Source: Polytrichum commune (taxonomy: Eukaryota; Streptophyta; Polytrichopsida; Polytrichales; Polytrichaceae). Taken from it: a stretch of DNA of 64,000 nucleotides. The DNA is taken from assembly GCA_950295325.1 (NCBI GenBank), contig OX485805.1, forward strand, positions 10,540,501 through 10,604,500, in the 5' to 3' direction. Positions within the stretch are counted from its first letter, which is position 1; the number at the start of each line of letters is the position of its first letter. Below the pieces are notes generated by a model. It ran no database searches. It was not told the DNA's origin and was given only the letters and a program-made list of their open reading frames with translations. A program made the translations under genes and the position numbers. Below are positions 21,601 to 33,329 of this stretch, one piece after another.

Positions 21601-21820
21601 CAAAAAGAATTTTAAGTGGACAGTGGACTCAGCGTACACACCGGTTTGGATAAACACGGATACTATACTTTGTGCTTGGAAGCCGCGCAAAGGGTCCAAA
21701 ACAGAAACAATGACCATCCCCCAAAAACATATAGATTTTGCCAAAGACAACTTGGCACGTATTGCAGCGGCAGAAAATGACGCCGAGAATGGATATGAAG
21801 TGGAAGATGGAGATGTGTAA
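18681..21820 (+). CDS. Transposase A: RNase H-like DDE-type candidate (D..LDN..GHTHDDID family)
   Basis: This is a two-exon gene: 18681-20157 and 20301-21820, about 998 codons, with a 143-bp GT-AG intron in phase 1. Exon 1 has an acidic N-terminus, a CCERKCCQFFPREK cysteine cluster (possible zinc binding), and IHDKMDHAKTACP (D465). Exon 2 has HVQLDNCAKDNK (D587), MVGHTHDDIDVSFGRWS (D626-D629) and a C-terminal module with WKPRKG and IPQKHIDFAKDNLARI. This order (iDg.D..K, lDN...eNKNry, GHTHeDiD..F) belongs to a widespread eukaryotic transposon-associated family that I recall as DUF7869-like, and the label is unverified. The three aspartates are the likely catalytic set. An in-frame TGA at 21506-21508 interrupts the last 104 codons. 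Gene B's pseudogene is colinear, with its intron at the same place. The start is the first ATG that aligns with the paralogue's N-terminus. Confidence 0.75.
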
Positions 21821-21829
21821 ACATAACAT

Positions 21830-23100
21830 ATTAGGTGGGAGTTAATGGCGAAAAACATGGGCGATTAGTAGATTTGGTTTTTAATAGACTTAGTGGACTT
21901 GTCACACTCCATTGTGGTATACGTTTGGGATGTGCCATCCAAATTCATAAGAGCCTTACTTATGGGATGCGCACCCCAAACTCTATAATGACATAAACCA
22001 TTTGTTTTTTTTGGAGTGGATTGTTATTTTCCACATGGAGCTCATTTTTCATTTTAATTGAAATTCTCTATTTTTAGTAATAAGAATATCCTTTACGTAC
22101 GAATTTTTAAATCGTCATGTTCTTGATATTTCCAATATTCCGTATGCCCACAATATTGGCATCCCAAACTATGGGCATATTTTATTTTGAGACTTTCAAA
22201 AGTCTCCAATTAACGAATATAGTGTTACATGCTTTGGTGTGTTGGAATCACCTGTCAACTGCTAACAATAAGGATCTAAAATATTTCAGTCTAATGATAG
22301 CATATATCCTCAGTACTTAACGTGTTGGTTTCAGCACCATCTACTCTACATGTTGCATGTGCAATGAGTATTTGTTTGGAGATGACCTCGATCAGGGCTT
22401 TCGGCTTTGAACAAACATTGGGAACCCATCTTTGGGATCCCATTCCATTTTCCTCGCGTAATCTTCTTTGGAGTCGTCAACTCCCACCCTCTCCCACCTA
22501 GCAAACAGAGTGCAATGTGATATACTGAAATTACACAAGCTTTTTGAAAGGAATCGAACAAGTGTGTTTGAAAACAGAACATGATTCTTTTTCTCTTGGA
22601 AGACATATGTAAGGCATGCATTGACCAAATTCGACACCGAATCTGGTTCTCTCAGTCATCTTCATGGAATTCATCATAGATAAAGCCTAGATATTCCCAG
22701 GCTTCAATGTGAAGCTCAATATTGTGTATGTAAGTAGATGTGTTTTCACTCAGTGCATGCATAGCGAGATGCACTAGATGGCAGACTCAAACCTTACTAC
22801 AACTCAAAAGAATGTGGTAACAAAATTAGGTCTTTCAAGATCATCCATGAACACATGATAACATTGTGAGGAAATAGCTTGACACACTAGAGCATGATTT
22901 ACTAGAGAATATCAAGTACGGTAAATAATTAACTTGGGATTTGGAGACAATTGCCAAGATTATGAGGTGTATTTTGGATATGCCAAAACTATTATGATAG
23001 GGAATCAAAGGATGACCAAGAAGCGCAACTTCTCCCCTCCCTCCTAAATTACCAACTAAGCAAACATATTTGGAGGCTTCAAATTATCAACCACTTGAAC
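21830..23100. other. 3' flank of transposase A, gene-free
   Basis: AT-rich DNA. A short inverted repeat (GAGACT...AGTCTC) at 22189-22206 has a counterpart 3' of the B paralogue at 47133-47150. No other feature is seen. Confidence 0.4.
22189..22206 (+). other. Inverted repeat downstream of transposase A
   Basis: GAGACTTTCAAAAGTCTC has a 6-8-bp stem and lies 369 nt past the stop codon. The B paralogue has GAGACTAGAGAAAGTCTC (sense strand) 494 nt past its stop. Both are followed by (C)AATT. It may mark the element's terminal region or a transcript end. Confidence 0.4.
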
Positions 23101-23158
23101 ATTAAAAAAAAGGACATGTAGACCTAAAGCGAATAGAGAGTAGGAAGTGCTATTGTAC

Positions 23159-26100
23159 CTGCATTTGGTGATGAGATGGTTAATAAGAAGTATTGTTTGT
23201 ATCCTTGCCATTTCTTGACCAGGGCAAGATTTTGGACCAATCCCGAAACCAAGATATGTGCCAATTTTTGGAGCAGTCTTTTTACACATCATGGTAAACA
23301 ACACACCAACCATTCAATTAGATGCAAATGCACAAGGCCATGTATCATGTCCAACAATTTTTCCTTGCACACAAATAGTCATTGTCTTAATGAGATCCAT
23401 ATCTAATGAGAAGAGAGCATTTTTTTTTGTTCATGAACATTATGTGTCAAAATGACACAAATTAACCTTCAATGTGTAATATTGTATCAATCATTGGAAG
23501 TTCTTTTCTACCACTGCATGTACATTGTGTTATTTGTGAAAAATACGAATTTGGTAAGGTCTTTTGACCACCATCTTTCTCCAAGTATGTATAACTAGGG
23601 TTTTCGTTACATGTTTCTAATTTTCTTCTCCAAATCAATATGTTTTGCAATATGCATGTATTGACAGAGCATACAAATCCTTCCTCCAGATTTACTTCAA
23701 ATCCTTACTATCAATAATTGTCAACACAAAATTGGTGTCATAGGCCTATTAATCAACGAACTAAGTTAGACTCTGGAAGAAAGTCTTACTTGAAACCTAG
23801 ATGGATTGAAAGCCAATGGATCTGGAAATATCTCTGGGTTTGTATGAATACCAGCTGCAGATATCCACACTGTCGAGTCTTTTGGAATTGTGTAACCTAG
23901 TAACAGAACACATATGCTCAGCTAATGTATGCAAAAGCAATTAGTACATTTCAATCATTATTTGACCTTCATACAACAAGGTAAGCAGGTTTTAAACGGA
24001 AACTTTTAGCTCTGCCCCCATTTCTAGTTGGATATGAAACACGCAATTAGTACAAGATGAATAGCATATCCAAATCGTGCCTGTAGCCATTTTCTTCAAA
24101 TCTTCAGAGTGAGATTCTATTCATTATTCAATGATGAGATACGTTGACCCCCCATTATGTACTTGATTATTGAGCCTAGAACGATTAACAAATGTTGAGC
24201 ACATAGTCCAATCCCTTTGAAGCAAATGTATTTTTTTTCTGTCCATTCTTAGATCCACACCTAACCGCACACCATTCAAATATAGGTGCCAATTTAAGAT
24301 AAGTAGCTAAATTAGGTCCGCTTACCTTACAAAATAGACAACAGAATATGCCTAGACCTACAAGAGCTGTAACTTGTCTAATATTCTCTATCCAACATAA
24401 TCTCATTTTACCTTGATAGTCGATGTCTTCTGCGGCGTGCCTTGGAAGCAATGTAACGATCGATCGAAGTCGATGGACCTCATGAAAGACCTACAAGTTG
24501 CCCACAAATTGTACTGGAAATAAATGACGTGAATAAATCGCAAGCCTGAAGCATCGGGGAGCATCTGGAGCTCGAAGCAAATTGAAGGTCATGTAATGAT
24601 GTTGGAAGGAAAATTTTGAAGCCAAATGGACAAGACAGTACATACTTGAGTTGTGAGAGGCAAGGACTTTAAGTTGAACCATTTCATAGAACCATCCTCC
24701 ATGACTTTCTTCTGGAATTCTTCATTCTCTGCCTGCACGAGGATGAACACAGACAACGTAGAATCAAAGCACCAAACGATGCGATCCTTCGGAGTTTTAA
24801 AGGTTTTCTAACACTGTCTGAGCATGTATCACTTGTTAGGTAGTCTTGAAAGGTGACGAGGAGAGTGGTCGATGGGATGTGATAGCAGCGAGACATCCAT
24901 CTACCGCTCAAGCCATGTATGGGGTTTAATTTGGAACCAGTTGGCTCATGGACATAAATAATAGGTTTTGGATGAAATGCTATTTGCGTGGATTTTTTTT
25001 AAAAGAAATGAAAAACACATCTACAAGAGGAGAGCACATGACAAGATGATGTGGTGGTTTTGAGTGGATGGGTGGATGTCTCATTGCCACCACAACCGGT
25101 CATCCACTTTTGTAATATATCACTACAATGTATGTGAGTGTTGGATAGTTGACGTACGAAACTAGGAAATTGTCCTACTTCGCTGGAAAATCTGCAAATT
25201 TATCAGAATGTTAGATTTACATATTTTTCCAAGGGAACATGACAATTGCCAAGGACCCATATGATGGAACATAACCGGTGTGAGGATAGCACAAAGATAG
25301 CTGCCAGAAGTGCTCTCCACTTGGGTGAGCGACAAATTATGGAACTGAAACATTGCGTGAGCAACAAACTGAGTCTATCTGAATCCGAGTGACTCAAACC
25401 GTGAGCTCAATGAATGGGGAGAACTAACCGCTAGTTACAGATGAACCGGTTGAAGTTCAAGATTGCAGGAAAACTACTGATCATTTTTAGAGGAATTTAT
25501 GGAATATACCTCAAATCAATAAAGAAAAACCAAAGGTCACAACATGTAACCGGTTCGACTTGGAAACACTAGGATCTTGACCAATTATGCCCAAAAATCT
25601 CCCCGAACAAGGTGCGAGCTCAAGTTTCATGGGACTTGTTAATCAATTACCCGGGAAATGCATTAATCACCTGAATGGATTCTCGCACTTCGGGATAGTC
25701 GTGAAGGTATTTGATAACCCACGGAGTCAAAAACTTGATGGTGGTGCCCACAAACATGACACCGACGATGAGTGACGCCATTTCGTAATGCGAGTAGTTC
25801 TGAGTGGTATCCGCCATGAGGATGCTCAAGAGGTCTCTCCTTGGGCTTCCTTCCGCAATCCGTTTCCTTATGCACTTTTCGATTCGATTGATGAAGGATT
25901 TGCGAGCCTGCAAGGTACCGGAGAATCACATCAAATTTGTTCTGAGGAAGCTTAAGAATCTACTTCAGGGATAGGGCACGCAAGTCTTATGAAGCATACC
26001 TACACACAGAAATTCATATTGCTTTTTGTCACAAGTATTTGAGAAAACTAAGAGTAGGTATAATTTATGGACAAAAGACTTGCCCAGAAACAATAATGTG

Positions 26101-27905
26101 TCTTACTGCATTTCTGCACCATCAAGGCATGTTTAAATTTGAATACATTTATTATTCAGAGGAAAAATCTAGAAGAATATGATGGAAACTCTTTCTATAC
26201 ATGAATTGAGAATAAATATGGTCAAATAAGCGTTTTGTCAATGTGTAATTTTCATAAATAGCATCATCATGCAACTACAATGTGTGCTCTTCACAAATAG
26301 GCTTGAACATCTTCTATGGCATTGACTAAAAGTCTTTAAATATCTCCATGATGAGCTAGACAACGAAAAGTTTTATAAACAATAGCACAAAGATCTCATT
26401 TTTTACCATCAATCATGTTGATATAGACAACTTATTATTATTATTATTGTTTACTACTATTGAAATCTACCACAAAAGATGTGATCTACATTCAAGATTA
26501 GTTTTTTTCATTTCCATCATAGAGGTTGCCAATAGAGGTGCAAGTATACAATTTTATTGTGTCCAAAATTCATGCATAAGTCTAGATTTACTCAAAACTT
26601 AGTTAAAACCATGCTTCAAGAGGGGTCGATAATGGGCAAATTGCCTTCAATGCTTTGTGGTAAGTGAAACCCGACAGATGGATAGGTAAACTCAAGAATG
26701 CTTTTCTTATCCAAACTACCTCTTCCGCCACTGTGTCTATTTCGTCCTCTCCGGTCTCCGTCCACACAAAGTCCATAACTAAAAGAGAAGAATATTGCAA
26801 TACAACTCACAAAAATTACGGTGGAATCAATAAGTAGCACAAGGAGTTTAGGGCAATTTGGCCACCTAGGGAAAAGATGTTGTAAAGTGGTAAGCCTAGT
26901 GAATGGAGGTCACACGTGTGTGACTTTTGCAATTAATAAAATACATGACAAAGATCACAAACTCTGCAGTTCCATATATACTTATCTATCAACAAGATTC
27001 TCATGTGGCTCACCATATTGATTTACCATCCAATTTTTTTTTAAAGTCCAAATGGGGTAACATTCGGACACTACACCATATACCAAATTTCAAGTGGCAC
27101 TAAAACTGATGTGCCATGTTAATTTGAGCCCAGGCCTCGATGTAGTACCAAGTGTCTCATTTCACCTTCTAAGGTCATTTACATGGGGCAATGAGGATTA
27201 GTGTAGAGCACACCACATCAAATATATAGGGTACATAAAAAGCTTTGAGCTACATATCATCTAGGAAAACATGTGCAATAGAGTGGGAGTAGGATTAGTA
27301 AACCAGGTGTTGTTAAAACATACATTTGCTTTAAGAATTGAGAGAAATAAGACCTATTCTAGGGTCTATGTCATAAATTGCTAAGCTCCATGCTCCCTCA
27401 CCCTTTTTTAAGTACGAGAGATGCCATGTTCCATAATAAGGGCCTTGCTGCAACACTAGAATTTAGGCTGTTGTTTAATGAGAATGACTACATGTAGTTT
27501 ATTTTTGGCCCTTGACCACATTATTATCATGTGTAGGGTAAGTGACAGTTGGAGGTTAGCAATGTTGTGGGATGTACCTTGAGTGACTCATAGGTGGCTA
27601 TCACATGTCCCTTGTGAAGCCAAGACTCGACGGCTTCACTGGCTCGCCGGTTCATGAGTGGGAGATGGTTGTTGAGGTTCTGGCCGGAGAAAATCTCAAC
27701 TATCAGCCTGGATGCATATTCTTTCGCCTCATTTTGCTCTTCGCGAGACGTGGTGTTGAAGAAGATGACTTTCAAAAACACGCCATGATAGTTTTCGGCA
27801 AACATGTGACGGGAAGGTGATGTCAGGATAAATTTTGCAGCGTCAGGAGTGTTCACAACAACCACTGGATAGCCAAACACCCTCATCTTGTAGATCTCCT
27901 TGAAT
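23159..27905 (-). pseudogene. Cytochrome P450 (CYP85-clan-like) gene relic
   Basis: Seven minus-strand exons are readable: 27905-27578 (FKEIYKMRVFGYPVVVV...), 26778-26645 (WIRKAFLSLPIHLSGFTYHKALK), 25907-25671 (I-helix), 24732-24646 (NEEFQKKVMEDGSMKW), 24490-24412 (K-helix ExxR as EVHR, then PRHAAEDIDYQG), 23896-23790 (VWISAAGIHTNPEIFPDP, FNPSRF) and 23277-23159 (haem loop FGIGPKSCPGQEMARIQ). They follow P450 order with plausible splice sites, and the haem cysteine is intact. The I-helix oxygen-activation motif (normally AGxxTT) reads FVGTTIKFLT, so residues are lost. The exon at 26645 has a GC donor. The N-terminal exon (membrane anchor) and the last exon were not found. CYP85-clan enzymes oxidise terpenoid hormones and steroids, but the substrate cannot be told. 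It is probably a pseudogene, less likely a gene with unrecognised ends. Confidence 0.75.
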
Positions 27906-27919
27906 CTGCAATTTAACAA

Positions 27920-29270
27920 ATGTGCATTAATTATGTCAGAGGTGATTAGTGTGTGAACGGATAATAAAACTCTGCACAGAGTGAAGTATGTTGTACATCA
28001 CAAACCCCTGAATTCATATATTATCAACACTGATTTGATCACATCGATTGAATCACATCAAACTGTAACACTGGATCAATGCCCACCAAACATACAAATG
28101 CAAGTTAAATCTCAACTTGTTCCTATTCTTTTTACATTCTGAGGCAGAATTTAAGAATTGAATGAAATCTGCATTTGCTAGATGTTGAGTAAGCATTGAA
28201 AAAGTATTAGAACCTGAACTTTGTGTATCAGCAGTATGCATTGCTCCCTTGCATTAGGAGATGTAGGAACTTGGTAGAGTAACATGAGTAACTAGGTACT
28301 AAAGTAACAGTGTTCCTAGAAATGCCTACAAAGTTGAATAATTTATGAGTTGAATCAATGCTAAATGTTGACTTTGCAAACCTTGAAGGGTATGTGTATC
28401 TACCAAGTTTCACTTGCCCACAAACGCTAGCCAAAGGGCCTTGACATTTGTCACCTTCTGCTGAGTATCTAGGCTGGGGCTTAGATGACACCACTGGTGA
28501 AAGTGGTACATCTACCAAAATCCCAGATATTAGGACACATGTGACTGTGAAAGTCACTTGTGTTTGATCAGGGATCTACAATGGACGACAGAGGATGCCC
28601 ATGGTGATTCTACTGTGGGTAAATTAAGGAAGACATGCCTAATTTAGTTACTTGTCTTAATCAAATACCTATATTTGAGTGGTATGTGTGGTTTGGTGCA
28701 GCTTCGAGAACGGATACTGAAAAAACATGTTCTTAACTTACATAAATTTGAGACTACATGTGCTTCAAATATGATAACCATTTTAGGTTCAATAGTGAAC
28801 ATAATTTCATGGACCTATATACGACCATTTAATGAACATGAAAATCTTCACGTTGATCTAATGAGTAAGATATTCAAATGGAATAGAGAGGCGATGAACT
28901 TTAGGGTGTATCGGATAGCCTCTCATTACATCTCACAAAATAACCCATGAAACATTATAAGGGCCGGTTTAGACTACAATGAAGAAGTGCACTGGTCAGT
29001 GAAGAATTTCTATCCAAGCCGAGATTGTTTGAAGCAATGGTTGGTACAACGGACAATATGAAAAAACCTCATGTTGGAGTTCTCGGTAGGTCAAGTGTCT
29101 TGTCCGAGGGTTTGAAGTTGTCCAATATGTTTGACCTCCGGAGAACTCGCCTAGCCAAAAGTGTTGTCATATTGATAATCATGTCATTTCTCATATATGT
29201 TTGAAATTTTCCACTGAAAAAGTCTTGACCCATCTCGTAGCCGATCATAATGCTCCACTCCCCTAAATTT
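27920..29270. other. Gene-free stretch upstream of the P450 relic
   Basis: I looked for the missing P450 N-terminal exon here and found none that is convincing. Only short unrelated frames are present. Confidence 0.4.
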
Positions 29271-29407
29271 TGTGACCGGTGCACTTGTTCGTTGTCGTCT
29301 AAACCAAACTTAGTCCGGGTGATGGTTTTGAGACTCACATGTGTCACACCAAAAGTAGCAACATAAGATATAAGTCCCATCTCAATGAACCCCCAACTTC
29401 TCTTAAG

Positions 29408-29602
29408 TCATGATGTTTTATTAATGCAATTTTCTTGAGTGGGCATAGCATTGGCCGCCTCAAGGGTCCATCCCACGGCCTTAGCCACACATGCTCTTAA
29501 GGACTTCCCTCTTGAAACCTTAGTTCTGGCCGTTGATTCTTCACTAGTGCTCGTCACCTCGCTGAAGTTGTGACTTATTGACTCCATGTGATGAGTACAC
29601 AA
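29408..29602 (-). CDS. Micro-ORF with conserved SLRACVAKAxGWTLE core, LTR copy 1
   Basis: A 64-codon frame ends with TARTKVSRGKSLRACVAKAV and GWTLEAANAM. The core SLRACVAKA.GWTLE recurs in the LTR copies at 41451 and 51309, and in decayed form at about 32040, with unrelated N-termini. This suggests selection on, or recent spread of, a short peptide encoded near the 3' end of the LTR. The function is unknown. Confidence 0.45.
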   Translation of the reverse strand: MCTHHMESISHNFSEVTSTSEESTARTKVSRGKSLRACVAKAVGWTLEAANAMPTQENCINKTS

Positions 29603-29925
29603 GTGTTAAAAAACACTCATTACTCTCATCACTTAGCGTTACATCATCTTCCGCAATTCTTCGCCATTCACTCCCAAGTTCATTCATTCTTCGCCATGGC
29701 ACCCTTAAGTGCTTGATTACAATCCCAACAACTTAACTACAAGTCCCCCCCCCTTTATATCACCTTATGATGCCTTGTAGTCAATCCCCTAGCTAAATGC
29801 TCATTACCTAATTAACATTAGGTAATATTCTTATTAACAAACTATGACCCAATCTAATGTCCCAGCTGTCTAACTTCTAAACCCAATGATGTCTTTCCAG
29901 CAGCCTAACCTGATTAAATACTATA

Positions 29926-30285
29926 TTTCTAGCAACCTGCCCTCTAGCTAAATACTATATTTCCAGCAACTAAATATTGTATTTCCAACAACCTACCCTC
30001 TGACTAAATACTGTATTTCCAGCAACCTACCCTCTGACTAAACACTGTATTTCCAGCAACTAAATACTGTATTTCCAGCAACCTACCCTCTGACTAAACA
30101 CTGTATTTCCAGCAACTAAATATTGTATTTCCAACAACCTATCCTCTGACTAAACACTGTATTTCCAACAGCCTAACCCTGACTAAATACTGTATTTCCA
30201 GCAACCTACCCTCTGACTAAACACTGTATTTCCAACAACCTAAATATTGTAGTTCCAGCAACTAAATACTGTATTTCCCAAAGCT
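29926..30285. repeat. ~32-bp minisatellite within LTR copy 1
   Basis: About ten imperfect units of 'ctgactaaa(t/c)actgtatttccagcaac(ctaccct)'. Confidence 0.8.
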
Positions 30286-31005
30286 CTAAGAGCTCAACTT
30301 CTTAGAGGAGAGAGAGCTTTAAATTCAACATGAATGTGGATGCTACAATTCTAAATGTCATGTTTCCAAACACTATAAATCTAAATATCATGAATCTAAA
30401 TTCTATAAGTCACATACAACAAGCTAAGCTCTAAATGTCTCAACCAAAGACTACTCCTACAAATGTCAAACTAACTTCGAGGTGAATTAGTCTTGGTTCT
30501 TCACCTTGAGACCTTGCACGCACATGTGCTCCGTTCTTGCTTCCCACACCCACACTTATAACACGTGGGGTGCCAAGGAGCACGAAGGAAAGATGATGAG
30601 AGAGGGAAGAGTGAGGGTTTATATAGTGAGTTGAGAGGGAGTAGGTGAGCACCCCCAAGGCTCAAGATAAGCCTTTGATCGCCTTTTAATCTTTTGCTAC
30701 TTTGTAGGCTCTCATCCTATCCTCTAAGCCTTCAACTCTTAAACCAACATCCTAGGTCCTAATTCAAACATTTAAATCAAGGAGCTACCATTGGTTCACC
30801 ATACACTACGCTCACCTAACTAAGGAATTTTCTTCACACCCCTAAACTTTTAATCAATTACTCCACTTGAGCCTAAGGTCTAAACATAACTTCATTCAAA
30901 CTTCATTCTTTTTATATTTTTGTGAATAATCATAAAACATCAAAACATAACTTCTAATGGTTTCGAAGAATTAAGGACACATGTGAGCACCATTTTGGGC
31001 TCACA

Positions 31006-31838
31006 TTATGTCACAAAATCTCTTGATTGCTTGCTTAGACTTTAGCTTGTTGAATCTACCTCAAGTCTTGTGCTTGTGGTTTTTTTTTCTTCACAGTTTG
31101 GCCAATGGTCTTTGTGGTATTGGATTTTGTCTTGAATTTTTTGGCTACATTTTGAAGCCTTGAACTTGAATTGAATTTAGTTCAGGGTTGCTTTGACTTT
31201 GGTTTCTTCTGCATTCATTAACCTTACGCTTCTTGTTGATTGCTTTAGGCCTTGCACTTGAGGCCTTTTTTTTTTTAATTATGATCTTTAAGCTAATTTC
31301 CTTTATTTTGCATGAAATAAAGACAGTCACAAACAAGATCACTAAGAGGTCTTATCTTGCTTTAGCGACATGCTTAGTTCATATTAATTTGGAAAATCAT
31401 AATCCAATATTTATGAATATGATAGCATTTATGAGAGATCCATTGGTATCTATCGTCTCGTCAATATCATGAGTACAATATTTGAAATTGGAAGTGAATT
31501 TTTTATAAAGTACATCATTTTTGTGATATTCAAATTATGGTTATTGTTATGCACATCGCATCTTGTGAGCCATCCAAATTGCTCATGGTTTTAATTAAGG
31601 CTTACAGTCTAGTTAGGAAATAAAGTTAACTCTTAGGAATTAGATTAATATCAATTGGTTAGCATTGTTAGATAATGAGGTAATTCAAGAAGATATGGAA
31701 CGACGTTGTGTGGATGAAGGCGGGTGTGGATGAAGGCATATGAAAAATACATGAATGTAGAGGTAGTTTGCAGATCCTCTAATTAGCCATTTATGAACCA
31801 AATGCAAACGTTGGTGTCGTGTGTATTTTGATGAACTA
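31006..31838. other. Gene-free AT-rich DNA between solo LTRs
   Basis: No gene or repeat structure is seen apart from poly-T runs. Confidence 0.4.
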
Positions 31839-33322
31839 TGTGACACCACCCTTAAGCGTCCTAGTCCAGGTGATGGCTTTGAGAATCACATGTATCTCTT
31901 ACAACCTTGAACCATGTGCAAGGCCATTTTCATGTTCAAAGGAACACATATTGTTTCACTCAGTGTACTTTATTAATGTTAGTCTCTTGGCTTGTGGTAG
32001 AATTGGCTTTCTCAAGACTCCAACCCGCGGCTTAGCCACACATGCCCTTAAGGACACTCCCCTCACTCTTTAAATCTTCACTTCTTTTTTCTTGCCATTG
32101 CAAGAATCCTCCACATTCTCCATTAACTGTGCACTTGATTTATGGTGACTTGAGAGTGTGCAAGTGTTAAGAAACACTTTACTCCATAGTCAATGTTACA
32201 TGCAATCACATGTGACTTCCACACACACATCGCCTATCCTATTGAGCTTAACACTTGTCTAGGAACTATTTTAATCTACAAATGGTCTAACACCCTTATG
32301 GCTAGTTTAGTGGCACCCTCTACTTAATCTTAGCCTTAGCTTGCTAAACCAGCCAACCGGCTAATTAACCTATCGGTCCAAATCCGGCCTATTTACCGGC
32401 AGTCCCTTGGTTAACCTGGAAGCAACAACTAAGTTTGGTGCAGCTCAGCTGCCCAGCAGTAACTAAGCTTGGTTCAGTTCGGTTGCCTAGCAGCAACTAA
32501 GTTGGTTCAGTCTCAGCTGCCCAGCAGCAACTAAGCTTGGTTCAGTTCGGCTGCCCAGCAGCAACTAAGTTGGTGCAATCTCAGCTGCCCAGCAGCAACT
32601 AAGTTGGGTGCAGTCTCAGCTCCCCAACAGCAACTAAGTTTGGTGCAGTCTCAGCTCCTCAGCAGCCTAATCCCACAGAGTTCCAATATCTGAACAGGCA
32701 ACCCAGCTACTAGCTGCACCTTAATACAAACCCTCTCATCCACTAATCAAATGTTTTCTAGGTTATTTTTCTTCTTTTTCTTTTCTTTGCTCCTAAGTCA
32801 TGAACTAATCTAACACACTAATTTCACTAACTACTACCTAATCACCACGTGCAATCTTAAGCTCTAAGAGCTCGCTCACTTGGGAGTCATTGAGAGAGAG
32901 AGCAAAAATGAGAGAGGGAAGCCTTAATTAAGTAGCAAAGAGAGAGAGAGGTCATGAGGTAAGGATAGGGTGAGAGGATTAGCACCTCCAATCACAACCC
33001 CTTAATCCCTTCCTCCTAAGTATGGACTCATCCCATCCACAAAGCTCTTACATTCCTAAATCAACAAGGTGGATCCTAATGTGGGCATTTAACCCGCGGA
33101 GCTCACCTTGCCTAACCTTACTCCATACTCACCTAGTCGAGGCATCCCTTATTGAACTTAAACCTTGAAACAATCACACAACATCACCTAATGTCTAAAC
33201 TTAAATCCACACCACACTTCACTCTTTTTATATTTTTGTGAACAATCATAACACATCCAAGTCTAACTAAAATTGGTTTCAAAGAGTTAATCACCACATG
33301 TGGGCACCATTTTGGGCTCACA
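31839..33322 (-). mobile_element. Solo LTR of the same family, copy 2 (1,484 bp)
   Basis: It starts TGTGACACC and ends TTTGGGCTCACA, with a perfect 5-bp target duplication AACTA at 31834-31838 and 33323-33327. The duplication shows it inserted as a retroelement and was reduced to one LTR. It contains a private minisatellite at 32420-32670 and a decayed micro-ORF on the minus strand near 32073-31990 (SLRACVAK-like). Confidence 0.85.
32420..32670. repeat. ~35-bp minisatellite within LTR copy 2
   Basis: About seven units of 'gctgcccagcagcaactaag(t)ttggt(t/g)cag'. The unit differs from those in the other LTR copies. Confidence 0.8.
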
Positions 33323-33329
33323 AACTAGT

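Larger units (their letters stand above)
29271..31005 (-). mobile_element. Solo LTR of the TGTGAG...CTCACA family, copy 1 (1,735 bp)
   Basis: The ends are TGTGACC at 29271 and GGGCTCACA ending 31005. In sense (minus) orientation it begins TGTGAGCCCAAAATGGTGC, shared with the copies at 31839, 39766 and 51197. It has a TATA-like box (minus strand, CTATATAAACCC near 30620), a private ~32-bp minisatellite and the family micro-ORF. No perfect 5-bp duplication is visible, so the left boundary is approximate. Confidence 0.65.
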
